From positions 1 through 64,000 of the forward strand of contig NZ_MUKN01000011.1 of the NCBI RefSeq assembly GCF_001995175.1: 64,000 bases of DNA, in the 5' to 3' direction. Of the stretch, positions 28,324 through 37,037 are shown piece after piece. The first letter of the stretch is position 1; each line of letters starts with the position of its first letter. This DNA comes from Rathayibacter rhapontici (GTDB taxonomy: Bacteria > Actinomycetota > Actinomycetes > Actinomycetales > Microbacteriaceae). A model generated the notes under the pieces. The model had not been told where the DNA came from, made no database searches, and worked only from the letters and a program-made list of their open reading frames with translations. Position numbers and translations under genes: made by a program.

Positions 28324-29187
28324 GTGCCCCTGATCACCACGCCCGTCGGCATCGACGTGCACTACGAGACGACGGGCGACCCCTCCGGCCGTCCGCTCGT
28401 GCTGCTCCACGGCGGAGGCGCGCAGCTGATCGGCTGGGACGAGCGCTTCTGCGCGCTGCTCGTCGAGCACGGCTTCTTCGTCGTCCGCACCGACAACCGC
28501 GACATCGGGCTGAGCCAGGCCACCGGCGGCCCCGATGACACAGGGGCCGGCTACGACCTCGCCGACATGGCGCTCGACGTCGTCGCGGTGCTCGATCACC
28601 TGGGCATCGAGCGCGCGCACATCACGGGCATGTCGATGGGCGGCTTCCTCGCGCAGCTGCTCGCGATGCGGCACCCGTCGCGCGTCGCCTCGCTCGGACT
28701 GATGTCGACCTCGCTGAGCTCGGCCCCGGAGTTCCTGGTCGGCGAGCACTCGGGCGAGCCCGTGACCGAGGTCCCGCCGGTACTCGATCGCGACGCCTAC
28801 ATCGCGATGTTCATCGGCGGGCAGCGGCACTTCCAGTCCCCCGGGTTCCCCTTCGACGAGCAGGCCAGCGCGGCCCTCGCTGCGCGCTACTACGACCGCG
28901 CCTACACGCCCACCGGACTCGTGCGCCAGTGGAACGCCCTGCTGCGCGGCCCGCTCGAGCGGCGGGAGGAGATGGCGCGCGTCACGGTGCCCGTCGCCGT
29001 GATCCACGGACGCGGCGACCAGAGCCTGCACTGGAGCGCCGCTCTCGAGACCGCGCGGATCCTGCCGCAGGCCGAGCTGCACCTCTACGAGGAGATGGGG
29101 CACGACATCCCCGAGCAGCTCTGGCCCGAGTTCGCCGCCGCCCTGACCCGGACGGCGCTGCGCGCCGAGAGGACCCCCGATGCGTGA
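28324..29187 (+). CDS. Alpha/beta hydrolase
   Basis: 287-aa alpha/beta hydrolase. LLHGGGAQLIGW carries the oxyanion HG motif; the nucleophile elbow is GMSMGG; IHGRGDQSLHW supplies the acidic residue and EEMGHDIPEQLW the catalytic His. No signal peptide is present, so it is cytoplasmic. It could be an esterase, amidase or C-C hydrolase. The GTG start at 28324 is preceded by AGGACC, 27 bases after the amidohydrolase stop, the largest gap in this operon. Confidence 0.85.
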   Translation: MPLITTPVGIDVHYETTGDPSGRPLVLLHGGGAQLIGWDERFCALLVEHGFFVVRTDNRDIGLSQATGGPDDTGAGYDLADMALDVVAVLDHLGIERAHITGMSMGGFLAQLLAMRHPSRVASLGLMSTSLSSAPEFLVGEHSGEPVTEVPPVLDRDAYIAMFIGGQRHFQSPGFPFDEQASAALAARYYDRAYTPTGLVRQWNALLRGPLERREEMARVTVPVAVIHGRGDQSLHWSAALETARILPQAELHLYEEMGHDIPEQLWPEFAAALTRTALRAERTPDA

Positions 29188-29809
29188 GAACCCCGACTAC
29201 GCCATGACCGATCCCGCCGAGGTCCGCGCGCTGATCCGCGAGCACCCGTGGGCGACCATGGCGAGCGCCACCCCCGACGGCGTCGTCGTCTCGCACTACC
29301 CGTTCCTGCTCGAGGAGAAGGGCGGCGACGGCGTCGTCCTCGTCAGCCACGTCGGACGCCCCGACGAGCGCCTGCACCGGCTCGGCGAGTCCGAGCTGGC
29401 CGTCGTCTTCCAGGGCCCGCACGGCTACGTCTCGCCCAGCTGGTACGGCGTGCGCCAGGCCGTGCCGACCTGGAACTTCGCCGCCGTCCACGTGTGGGGC
29501 GTGCCGGAGATCCTGTCCGACGACGAGAACCTCGCGGTGCTCGAGCGCCTCGTCGACCGCTTCGAGGACCCGCTGCCCGAGCCGTTCCGCCTGCGCATCA
29601 CTCCCGAGAACACGGCGTACGCCGAGCGCATCGTGCACGGCACGGTCGGGTTCCGGCTGCGCGTCACGCGCTTCGAGGCCAAGGAGAAGATGAGCCAGGA
29701 CAAGCCCGACGAGGTCGTCGACCGCGTCACCACCGCGCTCGAGGCGCCGGGGCCCTACCGGCACCCGGCTCTCGCCGAGCGGATGCGGCGCGTCAGGTCT
29801 CTCTCGTGA
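29180..29809 (+). CDS. PaiB-like FMN-binding protein
   Basis: 209-aa protein of the PaiB (FMN-binding negative transcriptional regulator) family, a PPOX/flavin-reductase-like split barrel. Motifs are HPWATMASATPDG near the N-terminus, LVSHVGRPDE, FQGPHGYVSPSWY and VPTWNFAAVHVWG. In Bacillus, PaiB affects sporulation genes, but many members probably act as flavin-binding enzymes. It starts inside the end of the alpha/beta hydrolase gene (8-base overlap). Its place in a catabolic operon favours an enzymatic or sensory flavin role here. Confidence 0.85.
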   Translation: MRENPDYAMTDPAEVRALIREHPWATMASATPDGVVVSHYPFLLEEKGGDGVVLVSHVGRPDERLHRLGESELAVVFQGPHGYVSPSWYGVRQAVPTWNFAAVHVWGVPEILSDDENLAVLERLVDRFEDPLPEPFRLRITPENTAYAERIVHGTVGFRLRVTRFEAKEKMSQDKPDEVVDRVTTALEAPGPYRHPALAERMRRVRSLS

Positions 29810-30998
29810 GACGCTTCGACGCCGCGGGCGTGCACGACGACCTCGTGCGACTGCGGCGAGCGCTGCACGCCTCCCCCGAGGTCGGCCTCGACCTCCCCCG
29901 CACGCAGGCCGCCCTCCTCGCCGAGCTCGCCCCGCTCGGCCTCGAGATCTCGACCGGCGAGGGCCTCTCCTCCGTGACCGCCGTGCTCCGCGGCGGGCTC
30001 CCGGGTCCCGTCGTGCTGCTGCGCGCCGACATGGACGCGCTGCCGGTCGTGGAGGCGAGCGGACTGCCCTTCGCCGCGACGAACGGCGCCATGCACGCCT
30101 GCGGCCACGACCTGCACATGGCCGGCCTCCTCGGAGCCGCGCGCCTGCTCGTCGAGCACCGCGACGAGCTGCCCGGCACCGTCGTGCTCATGCTCCAGCC
30201 CGGCGAGGAGGCTTCGCCGGCGGCCGGCTGATGATCGAGGAGGGCGTGCTCGACGCAGCGGGCGAGCGGCCGGTCGCGGCCTTCGCGATGCACGTCGACT
30301 GCTCCACCGACTCCGGGCTGTTCGTGTCGCGGCCCGGACCGATGATGGCGAGCGCCAGCGGCATGCGCATCGCCGTGCTGGGCTCCGGCGGTCACGCCGC
30401 CTTCCCGCACCTCGCCCGCGACCCGATCCCGGCGGCCGCCGCGATCGTCCAGGCCCTGCAGACGTTCGTGGCGCGCCGGGTCCCCGCGACCGACCCCGCA
30501 GTGGTCTCGGTCGTCAGCATCGTCAGCGACTCCACCGCGCCGAACGTGCTGGCCGCACGGGTCGACCTGCTGCTCAACATCCGCACCCTCTCGCGCGAGA
30601 CCTTCGCGCTGGTCCGGTCCTCGCTCGAGGAGCTGGTCACGGGCGTGAGCGGAGCGCACGGCTGCCGCGTCGAGACCGAGTTCATCGACTCCTACCCGGT
30701 CACGTACAACGATCCGGAGGAGACGCAGCACGTCCTCGCCGCGCTCGCGACCCGGCACGGCGAGGACCGCGTGCTCCGCCTGCCCGAGCCGTCGATGGCC
30801 TCGGAGGACTTCGCCTACGTGCTCGACGAGGTGCCCGGCACCCTCCTCTTCCTCGGGGTGCGCCCACCCGGCGTCGCCGCCGAGGGAGCGCCGTCGATGC
30901 ACTCGGAGGCCGCCGTCTTCGACGACTCCCTGCTCGGTCTGCACGCCGAGACCCTCGCCGAGGCGGCCTGGGACGCGCTGGAACGGCACGGTCGGTGA
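29806..30998 (+). CDS. M20 family amidohydrolase/peptidase (one frameshift)
   Basis: About 397-aa metallo-amidohydrolase of the M20D type (hippurate hydrolase, N-acyl amino acid amidohydrolase). Metal-site motifs are LRADMDALPV, HACGHDLHM and MLQPGEEASPG; the dimerisation region and SMASEDFAYVL complete the pattern. The frame is lost near 30222, where one added G gives SPGGRLMIEEGV. GTG 29806 overlaps the previous stop as GTGA. Likely releases a free amino acid from an N-acyl or N-carbamoyl intermediate (inference from family). Confidence 0.85.
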
Positions 30999-31615
30999 GC
31001 CGCTTCCGCTCCGTCTCGGCGGCGCAGCTGCGCGAGACCCTCGGCGAGATCGAGCCGCCGACGACCGCCAAGATCCTGGACCGCCTCGACCGCAGCAGCC
31101 GGGTGTTCCTGGCCCACTCCCCGTTCGCCTGCCTCTCGACGAGCGACGCCTCCGGCCGCTGCGACTGCTCGCCGCGGGGGGACCACCCGGGCTTCATCCG
31201 GGCCCTCGACGACCGCACCGCGGTGATCCCCGACCGCCTCGGCAACCGCCTCGCCGACTCCTTCTCGAACATCCTCGAGAACGGCCGCGTCGGACTCGTC
31301 TGCTTCGTGCCGGGCATGACCGAGACGCTCCGGATCAACGGCTCGGCGTACGTCACCGACGATCCGGCGCTGCTGCGGATGCTCGAGCAGGACCAGGTCG
31401 TGCCGGACCTCGCGACCGTCGTCGACATCGAGCAGGTGTACCTGCACTGCGGACGCGCCCTGCTGCGCTCGCGGCTCTGGGATCCGGAGATGCAGGACCT
31501 CGCCGGGGAGGTCCCGAGCGCCGGCACGATGTGGGCGGAGGCCTCGGGGCTCGGACCGGACCTCGCCTGCGCGATCGACGAGGCCTCCGTGGTCGACTAC
31601 CGCACGCTGTACTGA
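30995..31615 (+). CDS. PPOX-class flavoprotein, MSMEG_1061-like
   Basis: 206-aa split-barrel flavoprotein similar to actinobacterial pyridoxamine 5'-phosphate oxidase-type proteins of the MSMEG_1061 group. Recognisable features are SPFACLSTSDASGRCDCSPRGD, IPDRLGNRLADSFSNILENGRVGLVCFVPG, ETLRINGSAYVTDDP and YLHCGRALLRSRLW. FMN is the usual cofactor; the reaction is unknown. GTG 30995 overlaps the M20 stop. It is followed after 15 bases by a flavin/iron-sulfur reductase that could supply electrons. Confidence 0.8.
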   Translation: MSRFRSVSAAQLRETLGEIEPPTTAKILDRLDRSSRVFLAHSPFACLSTSDASGRCDCSPRGDHPGFIRALDDRTAVIPDRLGNRLADSFSNILENGRVGLVCFVPGMTETLRINGSAYVTDDPALLRMLEQDQVVPDLATVVDIEQVYLHCGRALLRSRLWDPEMQDLAGEVPSAGTMWAEASGLGPDLACAIDEASVVDYRTLY

Positions 31616-31630
31616 TGAGAACCTGCTGAC

Positions 31631-32566
31631 ATGGGCGCCCGTGACGGCCGGTCGCCCCTCGTCGTGACCGCGATCACGGTGGAGGCGAGAGACATCGTCT
31701 CGCTCACCCTGGCCGACCCGGTCGGCGCCCCGCTGCCGCCGTGGGAGCCGGGCGCGCACCTCGATCTGCAGCTGATCACCCGCCAGGAGCGCCAGTACTC
31801 GCTCTGCGGCGACCCGGCGGACACGTCGACGTACCGCATCGCGGTGCTCCGCGAGGAGCTGTCCCGCGGCGGATCGATGTACGTCCACGAGTTCCTCCGT
31901 GTCGGGAGCCGCGTGCACGCGCGGCCGCCGCGGAACCTGTTCCCCCTCGTCGAGGCGCGCGAGCACGTCCTGCTCGCCGCGGGCATCGGGATCACCGCGC
32001 TGCTTCCGCACGCGCGATCGCTCGAGGCCGCCGGAGCGACGTGGTCGCTCGACCTCGCGGTGCGCGGCGAGGCGTCCGTCCCCTTCCGCCACGAACTGGC
32101 GCGACTCGGCGCCAGGATCCACTCGCCCGATCACGGCGGCCGCCTCGACCTGGACGCCCTGCTCGCCGAGCCCCGCCCGGGCGCCGTCGTCTCGGCCTGC
32201 GGACCCGCCCGCTTCCTCACCGGCGTCACGGCCGCGATGACGGCCTGGCCCGCGGGCTCGCTGCGACTCGAGCGATTCGAGCCGCGACGCGTCCCTCCGC
32301 GCTCGAACCGGCCGTTCACCGTGCACTGCCTCGGTTCCGACGTGTCGGTCGAGGTCCCCGCCGATCGGAGCATGCTGCAGGCACTCCGCGCGCAGAACAT
32401 CCAGGTCGAGGGCTCGTGCCTGCGCGGAGTGTGCGGCTCGTGCGCGGTGCGGGTGCTCGACGGTGCTGTGGAGCACCGGGACTCGTTGACGAGCGGCTCC
32501 GAGACCGACGTGATGTACCCGTGCGTCTCGCGCGCAGCCGGTGACGCTCTCACCGTCGACGTCTGA
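31631..32566 (+). CDS. PDR/VanB-type oxidoreductase with C-terminal [2Fe-2S] ferredoxin
   Basis: 311-aa phthalate dioxygenase reductase-type protein. An N-terminal FMN-binding barrel (EPGAHLDLQL, RQYSLCGDP) and an NAD-binding middle (LLAAGIGITALLPHARSL) precede a ferredoxin domain with Cys ligands in GSCLRGVCGSCAVRVLDG and YPCVSRA. Such reductases feed Rieske oxygenases or similar enzymes. No Rieske oxygenase is encoded in the window, so its partner is either the preceding PPOX flavoprotein or lies elsewhere. Last gene of the operon. Confidence 0.88.
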   Translation: MGARDGRSPLVVTAITVEARDIVSLTLADPVGAPLPPWEPGAHLDLQLITRQERQYSLCGDPADTSTYRIAVLREELSRGGSMYVHEFLRVGSRVHARPPRNLFPLVEAREHVLLAAGIGITALLPHARSLEAAGATWSLDLAVRGEASVPFRHELARLGARIHSPDHGGRLDLDALLAEPRPGAVVSACGPARFLTGVTAAMTAWPAGSLRLERFEPRRVPPRSNRPFTVHCLGSDVSVEVPADRSMLQALRAQNIQVEGSCLRGVCGSCAVRVLDGAVEHRDSLTSGSETDVMYPCVSRAAGDALTVDV

Positions 32567-32630
32567 CGCCGCGCGCGCTCGGGAGCGGGCGCCGTCGACG
32601 CGTGCCTGATCGTCCCGATCGACCGCGCTC

Positions 32631-34333
32631 TCAGCGCCCCAGCGGGATCTCCACGATCCCCGGCCCGTCGCCCGGCGCCGTCAGCGCCTGCTCCAGCTCG
32701 CCGCGGGTCGAGACCCGCGAGTACGCCCATCCGTACGCCCGCGCCAGCGACTCCAGATCCACCGACTGCGGAGTGAACTGCACCCGGTCGAACGCGTCCG
32801 GCGCCGAGCTCGCCGCGACCTCCAGGCCGTCGAAGATCGTGCCTCCCCCGTCGTTCACGAGACGAGCTGCACCCGCGGACGCCGCTCGCCGGGAGCGAGC
32901 ATCAGTCCGCCCGCCTCGTGCAGCAGCGTGAGATCGCCGAGGACGACGCGCGTCACTCCGGCGGCCCCCCGCTCGCCCGCCTGCGAGGCGACCGCGATGC
33001 CGAGCGCGGTCGAGACCGTGCCGTCGATCCCCGCGAGGCCGCGGTTGGCGTGCACGGTGATCTTCTTGCCCGGCAGCGACCCGTCGGCCACGCGGATGAG
33101 GCGCGAGGCCCCGAAGAGCAGGCGGTCGTGCGGCCAGGTGACGCGCCAGACGGCCGACACCGCGAACTCGCGGGTCAGCGGCGCACGCACGGCCGCGAGG
33201 GCGTTGCGGGCGAAGCCGCGGCGGTCCTCCAGCGACATGGTGCCGCCGTCGGCGACCTCGGGCAGGGCGTCGGGGTCGACGACGAGCGCGCGGCTGCGGA
33301 ACACCCACGACCCGGCCCAGGCGCGCTCGGCGCGGTCGGGGCGCGGCGAGTCGGAGGGGCGCACCACCTCGATCCCGGCGACCCGGCGCGCGCGGCGGCC
33401 CGGGTTGTAGAACTGCGGGCGGCCGCGGTCGACGACGATCACCTCGACGTCGTTCCGGCGCAGGAGCTCCGGCACCTCGCGCGAGAGCGTCGGGTGGCCG
33501 AACACGATCGCGCGGCGCACGCGTCCGCCGAAATCGGCCTCGCCGAGCAGCCGGCGCCACGCGACGACGAGCTGCGGTCCGAAGCGCGCCCCGGAGGAGA
33601 CCTCGGCGAGCAGCGGCCAGTCGCCCGCGCGCGCGACGGCCTCCGCGACGTCCCCCGCCTTGTCTCCGGCGATGACGACCGTCAGCGGCTCGTCGGGACC
33701 GGCGGCGACGCGCTCGACCTCCTCCGACGGCCCTGCGGCGAGCGGCTCGGCCGCCGGCGGGACCTCGAACTCCGGCAGGCGCGAGGACAGGGGATCGCGG
33801 AACGCGAGGTTGAGGTGCACGGGCCCGCTCGGATGCAGGGCCGCCGAGAAGGCGCGGTCGGCGAGCGCGGCGGCCTCCTCAGGCAGCGACGAGGGACCAG
33901 GGGCGGCGACGTCCTCGAACAGCCGCACGGCGCGGCCGTAGAGCTCGCGCTGCTCCGTCGTCTGGTTCGAGCGGATGCCGCGCAGCTCGTCCGGGCGATC
34001 GGCGGTGAGCACGATCAGCGGCACGTCCGAGGCGTCGGCCTCGAGCACGGCGGGGTGCAGGTTCGCGGTCGCGGTCCCGGAGGTGGTGATCACCAGGGCG
34101 GGGAGCCCGGTCTCGAGCGCGAGCCCCAGGGCGAGGAATCCGGCGGAGCGCTCGTCGACGCGCACGTGCAGGCGGATCGCACCGCGGGTCTCGAGCTCGG
34201 CCGCCACGAGGGCGAGCGCCTGGGACCGCGAGCCCGGAGCCACGACGACGTCGCGGACGCCGAGCGCGACGAAGCGGGTGAGGAGGTCGACCGCGGAACG
34301 GGTGGAGGGCGCGACCGGAGGGTGCTCAGGCAT
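32631..34333 (-). CDS. menD: SEPHCHC synthase MenD (one frameshift)
   Basis: ThDP-dependent enzyme that joins isochorismate and 2-oxoglutarate in menaquinone synthesis; about 568 aa after repair. The N-terminus has [18 protein letters not shown] and [34 protein letters not shown] follows; the ThDP/Mg region begins [14 protein letters not shown]. The frame ends early at LVS-stop near 32858; one added C restores [13 protein letters not shown] and the full C-terminus. Breakage of this central gene is hard to reconcile with an organism that keeps every other men gene. The start overlaps the PLDc_N gene by 8 bases. Confidence 0.92.
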
Positions 34334-34697
34334 CCAGTCGGCCGGGGCCGTCGGACTTGTCGGGGTCGTCGAGGTCGGCCAGGTCGCGCTCGAGCTGCGC
34401 GATGCGCTCGGCCTGCTCGCGCTCCTTCTCGGGATCGCGCTCCTGGCGGATCGTGCCGAGGAAGTCGGGGTCGTCGTCCGGGGCCGTGAAGCGCCGGCCC
34501 GCCGAGCGGTCCTTCCGCGGGCGGCCGATCCAGAACCACAGGCCCGCGCCGATCAGCGGCAGCAGGAGGACGACCAGGATCCAGGACCACTTGGGGATCG
34601 CGCGCACCGCGTGCCGGTTGCTCATCGCGACGTCGATCACGGTGTAGACCGTGAAGACGGCGAGGGCCACGAGCAGGCCGATGAAGAGGCGGATCAC
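34326..34697 (-). CDS. Small membrane protein with PLDc_N-type domain
   Basis: 123-aa protein with two membrane segments (LFIGLLVALAVFTVYTVIDVA, then WSWILVVLLLPLIGAGLWFW followed by GRPRK), the pattern of the phospholipase D N-terminal-like domain (PLDc_N). A charged cytoplasmic tail rich in Glu/Arg/Asp (REQAERIAQLERDLADLDD) may form a coiled coil. GTG 34697 is chosen because a TAGACT box lies 7 nt upstream; a longer frame would add an unrelated peptide. The gene overlaps menD and is probably transcribed with it. Function unknown. Confidence 0.75.
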   Translation of the reverse strand: MIRLFIGLLVALAVFTVYTVIDVAMSNRHAVRAIPKWSWILVVLLLPLIGAGLWFWIGRPRKDRSAGRRFTAPDDDPDFLGTIRQERDPEKEREQAERIAQLERDLADLDDPDKSDGPGRLDA

Positions 34698-34704
34698 GGA
34701 ATTC

Positions 34705-34710
34705 AGTCTA
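34705..34710 (-). promoter_or_regulatory. -10 box (TAGACT) of the PLDc_N-menD unit
   Basis: TANNNT hexamer ending 7 nt before GTG 34697; decides the start of the PLDc_N gene and predicts leaderless transcription of the menD unit. Confidence 0.5.
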
Positions 34711-34812
34711 CGTCCGCCCGCTGTTCGCCGACCGGGCGCTCGGAGGCTGGACAGGAGGCTCCCGGGGTGCTCACGGACGGGTGTGCAGCCGCTCCCGCGC
34801 AGGGGCCCGACG

Positions 34813-34818
34813 TACACT
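34813..34818 (+). promoter_or_regulatory. -10 box (TACACT) of the DUF4229 gene
   Basis: TANNNT hexamer ending 6 nt before GTG 34825. Confidence 0.5.
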
Positions 34819-34824
34819 GTCCCG

Positions 34825-35121
34825 GTGAAACTCAGCCGCGCCGTCGTCGTCTACTCGCTCCTGCGTCTGGCGATGTTCGCCGGTGTCTTCGTGCTGGTGT
34901 ACCTGCCGGCGCGCACGTTCCTCGACTCCGACCTCACCGCCGCGGTGACCGCGGGAGTGATCGCCGCCGTCGCGAGCATGTCGCTGTCGTACATCGTGCT
35001 GCGCAAGCCCCGCGAGACCATCGCGCAGGCGATCTACGAGCGCCGCAAGGACGTGCCGCGCGCTCCGACCGACGACGACATCGAGGACGCCGCCGTCGAC
35101 CGCTCGCGCGAGGAGCGGTAG
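34825..35121 (+). CDS. DUF4229 small membrane protein
   Basis: 98-aa protein with two membrane segments (SLLRLAMFAGVFVLVYLP and LTAAVTAGVIAAVASMSLSYIV) and the family pattern LRKPRETIAQAIYERR after the second. A charged Asp/Glu/Arg tail ends the protein. DUF4229 proteins commonly sit among the men genes of Actinobacteria (recalled, not searched) and have no known function. GTG 34825 is supported by the TACACT box. Confidence 0.8.
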   Translation: MKLSRAVVVYSLLRLAMFAGVFVLVYLPARTFLDSDLTAAVTAGVIAAVASMSLSYIVLRKPRETIAQAIYERRKDVPRAPTDDDIEDAAVDRSREER

Positions 35122-35181
35122 GAGCGGTAGCCGAAGCCGCACGGCTCGAGGGGTCGTGATCGTCCGGCGCGAGCCACCCGG

Positions 35182-36006
35182 TCATCGTCGCCGGGCACGG
35201 CGTGCGCGAGGGACGATGAGGGGCGTGTGCGTCTCCGGATCCTCGATCACCACCGCCTGCAGTCCGAACGCCCGGGCGATCAGCTCGGCCGTGAGCACCT
35301 CCTTCGGGTCCCCCTCGGCGAGGATCCTCCCCTCGTGCATCACGACGAGGTGGGTCGCGTACCGGGCGGCGTGGTTGAGGTCGTGCAGGACCGCCACGAC
35401 GGAGCGTCCCTCGTCGTGGAGATCGGCCAGGAGGTCCAGGACCTCGATCTGATGGGCGACGTCGAGGTACGTGGTCGGCTCGTCGAGCAGGAGGATGTCG
35501 GTCTCCTGGGCCAGAGTCAGAGCCACCCACACGCGCTGGCGCTGGCCTCCCGAGAGCGCACCGACCGGTCGCCCCGCGAGCGGCTCCACGTCGGTCGCCG
35601 CCATCGCCCGGGCGACGGCCCGCTCGTCCTGGTCCGACCAGCGCTGGAAAGGTGTCTGGTGAGGGAAGCGGCCTCGGGCGACGAGCTCACCGGCCTCGAT
35701 GCCCTCCGGTGCCGTCGGCGACTGAGGGAGCAGGCTCACCAGACGCGCCAGCTCTTTGGAGCGGTAGCCGGCGAGATCCCTGCTGTCGAGGCGGACGACG
35801 CCGCGGTGCGGAGCGACGACGCGGGCCAGACTGCGCAGGAGCGTCGATTTCCCGCAGCCGTTGGGACCGATGATCGCCGTGAACCCGGAGGTCGGTACGC
35901 GGACGTCGACCTCCTCGACCACGACCCTCCCTTCGTAGGCGAGCGTGAGGCGGTCGGCGACGAGCCTGCTGGACTCCGGACTGCTCGACCTGTCGGAGTC
36001 GTTCAC
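35182..36006 (-). CDS. Siderophore ABC transporter ATPase (FecE-like)
   Basis: 274-aa ATPase of an iron-siderophore importer. Walker A GPNGCGKST, Q-loop LLPQSPTAPEG, signature LSGGQRQRVWVALTLAQ, Walker B ILLLDEPTTYLDVAHQ and switch HDLNHAARYATH match the FecE/FhuC group. GTG 36006 overlaps the permease stop as GTGA. Last gene of a four-gene operon (binding protein, two permeases, ATPase). Confidence 0.92.
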   Translation of the reverse strand: MNDSDRSSSPESSRLVADRLTLAYEGRVVVEEVDVRVPTSGFTAIIGPNGCGKSTLLRSLARVVAPHRGVVRLDSRDLAGYRSKELARLVSLLPQSPTAPEGIEAGELVARGRFPHQTPFQRWSDQDERAVARAMAATDVEPLAGRPVGALSGGQRQRVWVALTLAQETDILLLDEPTTYLDVAHQIEVLDLLADLHDEGRSVVAVLHDLNHAARYATHLVVMHEGRILAEGDPKEVLTAELIARAFGLQAVVIEDPETHTPLIVPRARRARRR

Positions 36007-37037
36007 GCCCGCCCCTCCCGTCGTGCTGCGAGGACGATCGCGCAGAGGAGGTAGCAGCCTCCCAGGCCCGCGGTCACCACTCCCACCGGAAGGATGAGCG
36101 CCCCTCCGAACGCGTGCTGCGCCGCGAGATCCGAGGCGGCGAGGAGCAGTGCTCCCGTCGCGGCGGCGGTGACCGGTTCGACCGACGACGTCCTCGCCGT
36201 CCTCCGCGCCACTTGCGGCGCGACCAGCGCGATGAAGGCCACCGGACCCGCCACCGCGGTCACGACCGCGGTGAGGAGGACACCGCAGGCGATCAGAGCG
36301 AGACGCGTCGGATCCGGGCGGACTCCGAGAGCCCCAGCGGCGTCCTCCCCCATCTCGAGCAGCTCGGCACGGCGCCAGAGCAGGACGACGAGGACCAGCG
36401 GCGGGAGGAGGAGCAGGAGGGCCGGGGCGACCCGCTCCCACTGCAGCCCGTTCAGCGAGCCCATCCCCCAGAACGCAGCACTCAGAGCGGCGCGGAGGTC
36501 GGCCGTCAGCAGGAGCCAGACGTTGACGGACGAGAGGACGGCGGTGATCGCGATCCCGACGACGACGATGCCGGCTCCCGCACCGCTCGTCCCGCGCGCG
36601 ATCAGGAAGACGGCGGCAGCGGTGAGGGCTCCTCCGAGGACCGCGGAGACCGAGGTGACGCCGAAGGCTCCCCCGAGGAACACGATCGCGATCATCGCGC
36701 CGGTGTGCGCTCCTGTGGTGAAGCCGATGACGTCGGGCGAGCCCAGCGGATTCCGCGTGAGCGACTGGAACACCGCTCCTGCAGCGCCGAGCGCCGCCCC
36801 GAACCCGAGAGCTGCCAGAACCCGTGGGAGCCGCCACTCCACGACCACCGTCGCCGCCATGCCGTCGGCTCGCCCGAGCAGGGAGCTCAGCACCTCGTCG
36901 GCGGGGACCCAGAACCGTCCGAGGCAGAGGGAGGCGATCACCACGGGGACCGTCGCCGCTGCCAGGGCGAGGCACACCGCTACGAGGCGGGTGGGGACGC
37001 GGAACGAGATCCGGCGCGACCGGACGACGGAGATCAC
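36003..37037 (-). CDS. Iron-siderophore ABC permease (FecCD family)
   Basis: 344-aa polytopic membrane protein. LPRVLAALGFGAALGAAGAVFQSLTRNPLGSPDVIGFTTGA is the FecCD fingerprint, with further segments including GPVAFIALVAPQVAR and ILPVGVVTAGLGGCYLL. Second of two permeases in the operon, probably forming a heterodimer with the first. The start overlaps the preceding permease stop. Confidence 0.92.
   Translation of the reverse strand: MISVVRSRRISFRVPTRLVAVCLALAAATVPVVIASLCLGRFWVPADEVLSSLLGRADGMAATVVVEWRLPRVLAALGFGAALGAAGAVFQSLTRNPLGSPDVIGFTTGAHTGAMIAIVFLGGAFGVTSVSAVLGGALTAAAVFLIARGTSGAGAGIVVVGIAITAVLSSVNVWLLLTADLRAALSAAFWGMGSLNGLQWERVAPALLLLLPPLVLVVLLWRRAELLEMGEDAAGALGVRPDPTRLALIACGVLLTAVVTAVAGPVAFIALVAPQVARRTARTSSVEPVTAAATGALLLAASDLAAQHAFGGALILPVGVVTAGLGGCYLLCAIVLAARREGRA

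Noticed and set aside
29180-29809. A dedicated transcriptional repressor (PaiB) for the operon
   Set aside because: PaiB-like proteins lack a helix-turn-helix and have a flavin split-barrel fold. The divergent PucR-type protein is the more probable regulator.
11661-32630. Genomic island with integration sites
   Set aside because: The block between menF and menD looks like an addition, but no integrase, transposase, tRNA-end duplication or direct repeats were found at its edges.
34698-34817. Longer start for the PLDc_N protein (ATG at 34817)
   Set aside because: The added 40 residues are Arg/Gly/Pro-rich, unlike the family, and would span the TAGACT box that fits GTG 34697 as the leaderless start.
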